NCBI GenBank assembly: GCA_041581935.1
Contig: JBFICP010000053.1
Span: 1-16,303, forward strand
Direction of reading: 5' to 3'
Source of the DNA: JAABYT01 sp041581935
GTDB lineage: Bacteria > Pseudomonadota > Gammaproteobacteria > HK1
Length of the DNA: 16,303 nt
Below the pieces are notes generated by a model that was not told the DNA's origin, searched no databases, and saw nothing but the letters and a program-made list of their open reading frames with translations. Positions 13,623-16,303 of the stretch are shown here, in pieces (positions within the stretch are counted from its first letter, which is position 1; each line of letters begins with the position of its first letter). The translations under genes and the position numbers were made by a program.

Positions 13623-14708
13623 ATGGCAAGAACCGACACACCGACCCGAACGGCGCGCGCGCGACGATACAAGCGTATCGTCCTGTGGACCGTCGCCATC
13701 ATCCTGGTAGGCGCCGTAGTGCTGCCGCTCGGCAGCTACGTGTACACCGGCATTCAGTCGGCCCACGCCCAGGCCGTCGAAGACACCAACCCGCGTTCCA
13801 ATTACTGGCGCGCCGTGCGTGAAGGACAACAGGGATACACGGCCGTTGTGGGCCAGGAAACCGACGTGCTGGTGCAGAATGGCGGCCAGAACTGGCGTCA
13901 GTACCGCAACCGGCTGCTCGCCAACTACGGTGGCTGGGCGCTGTTCCTCATCGCGCTGGCGATTCTCCTGTTCTTCGGTCTGCGCGGCCGCATCAACCTC
14001 GCCGAGGGCCGTACCGGCAGGCTGGTGTTGCGCTGGAGCACCTGGGAACGGTTCGTCCACTGGTACACGGCCACCCTGTTCGTCATCCTCACCATCACCG
14101 GCTTGAGCCTCTTGTTCGGGCGGGCGGTGCTGATTCCGCTGCTCGGTCCCCAGGGCTTCGCCGCCTGGGCGGATATCGCCATCGGGCTGCACAACTTCAC
14201 CGGCCCGGCATTCGCCATCGGCGTGCTCATCATGATTCTCATGTGGTTACCGCGTAATCTCCCTTCCAAGGGCGATGGCGAGTGGCTCGCCAAGGGCGGC
14301 GGCATGTTCAAAGACGGGGTCCATCCGCCGGCGGGCAGATTGAATGCCGGCGAGAAAATCTGGTTCTGGATCATCTGCACCATCGGCGTGGCCACCATCG
14401 TCACCGGATTCATACTGGACTTCCCTAACTACGGTCAGACGCGCGAAACCATGCAGCTCTCCAGCATCATCCACGGCGCGTGCGCACTCGTATGGGTCGG
14501 CGTCTGGTTCGGGCACGCCTACATCGGCACCATCGGCACCGAGGGCGCCCTGGAGGGCATGACCACCGGATACGTGGACGAGAACTGGGCCAAGCAGCAC
14601 CACGACCTGTGGTATGAGGAAGTCCGCCAAGGGGGAGCGAAGGTGCGCACGGCCGACGCAGCGCCCGCCAAGCCCGGTGCGGGCGGTGCCGGAGAGCAGC
14701 CGGCCTGA
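13623..14708 (+). CDS. fdhC: Formate dehydrogenase cytochrome b (gamma) subunit
   Basis: 361 aa. A membrane diheme cytochrome b that accepts electrons from FdhB and reduces quinone. The C-terminal two-thirds is the FdnI-like core with four helices at about 147-170, 187-209, 245-268 and 281-303. Candidate heme or quinone histidines are His146 (FVHW), His190 (IGLHNFTG), His284 (IIHGAC) and His298 (FGHAYIGT). An added N-terminal part has a helix at 19-43, a segment of about 58 residues likely in the periplasm and another helix at 102-121. The longer form recurs in proteobacterial fdh loci and may help hold the anchorless FdhB. An in-frame TTG at 13617 is rejected because the GGAG at 13611-13614 suits the ATG. 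Confidence 0.95.
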   Translation: MARTDTPTRTARARRYKRIVLWTVAIILVGAVVLPLGSYVYTGIQSAHAQAVEDTNPRSNYWRAVREGQQGYTAVVGQETDVLVQNGGQNWRQYRNRLLANYGGWALFLIALAILLFFGLRGRINLAEGRTGRLVLRWSTWERFVHWYTATLFVILTITGLSLLFGRAVLIPLLGPQGFAAWADIAIGLHNFTGPAFAIGVLIMILMWLPRNLPSKGDGEWLAKGGGMFKDGVHPPAGRLNAGEKIWFWIICTIGVATIVTGFILDFPNYGQTRETMQLSSIIHGACALVWVGVWFGHAYIGTIGTEGALEGMTTGYVDENWAKQHHDLWYEEVRQGGAKVRTADAAPAKPGAGGAGEQPA

Positions 14709-14734
14709 GCGCCCGCACCCCGCATCATCCATGG

Positions 14735-14769
14735 CGCCCCTCCTCCCCTCGGGAGGAGGGGCGTTTGCA
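14735..14769 (+). terminator. Intrinsic terminator after fdhC
   Basis: A perfect 13-base-pair stem (14735-14747 with 14751-14763), rich in G and C, has a three-base loop (CTC) and is followed by TTTGCATTT. It lies 27 bases after the fdhC stop and should end the formate dehydrogenase transcription unit. Confidence 0.88.
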
Positions 14770-14793
14770 TTTCGATACGTCCAGCCAGCGGCG

Positions 14794-15393
14794 ATGAAGC
14801 GATTCCCGGAAGCGGTGCGTACGGCCATGCAGGCGAGTGGCGCCGCGGCCACCTGTGTGGCGGTGCAGCTCGACGGTGACGACTGGGAGGCGGCGCTGTT
14901 TATCCAGCTGGCGGGCGCCGAGTACAAAGCGGATCGGCGCGCGCTGAAGAATGCCCGGGGCCCGCTCGCGGTCGGCATGGAGACGGATTTGATCGAGACC
15001 GATTCGGGCGCTGTGGTGCTTCTGCGCCCGGCCATCTACACCCAGCCGAAGGATCCCTTCACCTGCGAGATACTGCTCACCCCCGGTGATGGCGGTGCGC
15101 ATTTCGATGCGCTCAAGCTACTGTCCCGGCAACCCCGGCTTTCCTGGTTCCTGGGCGATCAAACCCATTGGATATTGCATTCCCAGCAGCACGCGCTGGA
15201 TACGGCCCAGCGCGACGGATTCGATGCGTTGCTGCGTGACGCGCTCAAGCACGACACGATGGTGCGCATGTCGAGCCGTTACGATGCGCAGGCCGCTCTG
15301 GCGGAAATCGTCAAGCACTACGAGTTGCGCGCCGGAACTCAGGCCGGCGAGTACGCCACGGCGGTGCCACCGGCTTCTCGTACGCCGCACTGA
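14794..15393 (+). CDS. Hypothetical protein, family not recognised
   Basis: 199 aa, starting MKRFPEAVRTAMQ. No domain is recognised. The composition is that of a soluble mixed alpha/beta protein with no signal peptide or membrane helix. Regions that look conserved are CVAVQLDGDDWEAALFI (21-37), RPAIYTQPKDPFTCEILLTP and the WFLGDQTHWILH segment near the middle. The frame is open upstream through the terminator, so the ATG at 14794 is the first start that avoids it. No clear ribosome binding site precedes it, and a start further in cannot be excluded. It lies after the fdh terminator and may be unrelated to formate oxidation. The ankyrin gene begins three bases after its stop, so the two are probably cotranscribed. 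Confidence 0.7.
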   Translation: MKRFPEAVRTAMQASGAAATCVAVQLDGDDWEAALFIQLAGAEYKADRRALKNARGPLAVGMETDLIETDSGAVVLLRPAIYTQPKDPFTCEILLTPGDGGAHFDALKLLSRQPRLSWFLGDQTHWILHSQQHALDTAQRDGFDALLRDALKHDTMVRMSSRYDAQAALAEIVKHYELRAGTQAGEYATAVPPASRTPH

Positions 15394-15396
15394 TCG

Positions 15397-16191
15397 GTGG
15401 CCTCCCGTTTGCGCCGTCCCGTGACCCCGATTGTCTCAGCCGTGCGCACGCGCGCGTGGCGGGTCGCGATTGTGTTGACGGCGTTCGCGGTGACGGCTGC
15501 GGCCGGGCCGATCGCCAATCAGGAATACTTGAGCGCGCTGGAGCGTGGCGATCTGGACGGGGCGGCACGACTGATCGATTCGGGCGTCGACCTGAACGCG
15601 CAGCGCGCCGACGGCAAGACCTTGCTGATTCTCGCCGCCAAGCAAAGCGACGTGATCCTCGTGCGCCAGCTCATCGCAGCGGGCGCGAACGTCAACATGA
15701 CCACGGGCAACGGCGGCACGGCCCTGATGTTCGCCGCCATCCGCGGTGATATCGAAACGCAGGCGGCGCTGATCGACGCCGGTGCCGACGTCAACGCCGT
15801 CGGTGGATTCGATTGGACGGCGCTCATGGTGGCGGCAGTCAAGGGGCATCTAGCGGCGGTCCGCCAGCTTCTCGCGAGCGGCGCCAATCCCAATCTGCGC
15901 GACATCTACGGTTGGACGCCGCTCATGCGCGCCGTGTACGAGGAGCGCGACGCGATCGTCGAGGTGCTCCTCGGCGAGCCCGACGTCGATCTCGACGCCA
16001 GGAACGACCAGGGCGCGACGGCGCTGCACCTGGCCGCGGTCAAAGGCAACGAAGGGCTGGCGCGCTCCCTGCTCGAGGCGGGCGCGAGCCCTTCGATACG
16101 GGACCGGGCGGGCAGGACCCCGGCGCTGATGGCCGTAGTCGCCGGTCACGAGGACATGGCGACGATACTGGGGCAGTCCGCCCCTCAGTAG
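15397..16191 (+). CDS. Exported ankyrin-repeat protein
   Basis: 264 aa from a GTG. A hydrophobic stretch (about 22-37, AWRVAIVLTAFAVTAAAG) looks like a Sec signal peptide, making the protein periplasmic. Six to seven ankyrin repeats follow from about residue 41 to the end; clear ones carry TALMFAAIRGD, TALMVAAVKGH, TPLMRAVYEER and TALHLAAVKGN followed by LLxxGAxxN-type turns. Ankyrin repeats bind other proteins, so a scaffold or inhibitor role is likely, but no partner is indicated. The start is uncertain: GTG codons at 15397, 15421 and 15442 are all in frame without a good ribosome binding site, and 15442 would give the most typical signal peptide. Nearly contiguous with the preceding hypothetical gene. 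Confidence 0.9.
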   Translation: MASRLRRPVTPIVSAVRTRAWRVAIVLTAFAVTAAAGPIANQEYLSALERGDLDGAARLIDSGVDLNAQRADGKTLLILAAKQSDVILVRQLIAAGANVNMTTGNGGTALMFAAIRGDIETQAALIDAGADVNAVGGFDWTALMVAAVKGHLAAVRQLLASGANPNLRDIYGWTPLMRAVYEERDAIVEVLLGEPDVDLDARNDQGATALHLAAVKGNEGLARSLLEAGASPSIRDRAGRTPALMAVVAGHEDMATILGQSAPQ

Positions 16192-16207
16192 GCATCGCCC
16201 GCTCGGG

Positions 16208-16303
16208 CTAGCACATCATCTGTGAGCGTGAATACTCGGCCATGCTGACGACCTCGGCATCACCCGTCGCGGGCTTACGGATATCCGAAGTCTCGTGCTC
16301 GAG
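16208..16303 (-). CDS. 3' end of an unidentified gene at the window edge
   Basis: On the minus strand the last 96 bases form an open frame entering from the right edge and ending at TAG (16210-16208). The 31 visible residues end in AEVVSMAEYSRSQMMC. Codon choice is GC-biased at third positions like the genes around it, and the convergent placement next to the ankyrin gene is sensible. The piece is too short to assign a family, and a chance open frame is possible. The 16 bases between the two stops contain nothing else. Confidence 0.4.
   Translation of the reverse strand, partial: LEHETSDIRKPATGDAEVVSMAEYSRSQMMC

Noticed and set aside
1..16303. CRISPR arrays, insertion sequences, tRNA or rRNA genes
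   Set aside because: I found no regularly spaced repeats, transposase-like proteins or recognisable structural RNA sequences in the window.

Overview
The window is GC-rich, densely packed bacterial DNA. It looks proteobacterial, most likely gammaproteobacterial, judging from the gene families (DUF6494, DUF3305/DUF3306, FdhD, MoaA, TorD), the arrangement of the formate dehydrogenase locus and a REP-like intergenic dyad. The genus cannot be fixed from the sequence. Nearly everything from about 1.9 to 14.8 kb serves one purpose: building, exporting and regulating a periplasmic, membrane-linked, molybdenum (or tungsten) formate dehydrogenase.

Layout. (1) 1-1786, plus strand: the 3' part of a membrane sensor histidine kinase of the NtrB-like type, overlapping a small DUF6494 gene. 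A REP-like inverted repeat follows at 1814-1895. (2) 1903-4843, minus strand: moaA, fdhD and a helix-turn-helix/PBP-like regulator, in that order of transcription. (3) 4844-5125: a divergent control region. (4) 5126-8185, plus strand: DUF3305, DUF3306 and a large multi-[4Fe-4S] protein, all overlapping or nearly so. (5) 8186-8390: a second control region. (6) 8391-12861, plus strand: a TorD-type chaperone, a small Tat-signal protein, fdhA (catalytic, Cys-type, Tat-exported) and fdhB (four [4Fe-4S]), ending at a hairpin. (7) 12983-14708: two tiny related lipoproteins and fdhC (cytochrome b subunit), ending at a near-perfect intrinsic terminator. (8) 14794-16191: an unrecognised 199-aa protein and an exported ankyrin-repeat protein, then the tail of a convergent gene at the window edge.

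How the parts fit. MoaA makes the first molybdopterin precursor. FdhD sulfurates the cofactor. The TorD-like chaperone probably protects apo-FdhA until Tat export. FdhA oxidises formate in the periplasm, FdhB carries the electrons, and FdhC passes them to the quinone pool. DUF3305, DUF3306, the Fe-S protein, the mini Tat protein and the two lipoproteins have no established function that I know of. They are good candidates for unrecognised assembly or electron-transfer factors.

The most notable new observation is regulatory. Three sites with exact sigma-54 (-24/-12) geometry, each with the -12 hexamer TTGCTT, lie just before moaA (minus strand), DUF3305 and the torD-fdhAB operon. Between the two divergent sites are three CAAWTTG heptamers spaced 33 and 30 bp apart, each centred in a dyad, as expected for activator (enhancer) sites. 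A related dyad lies 90 bp upstream of the third promoter. With an NtrB-like kinase at the left edge, this suggests a two-component, sigma-54-dependent formate dehydrogenase regulon whose response regulator would lie just left of the window.
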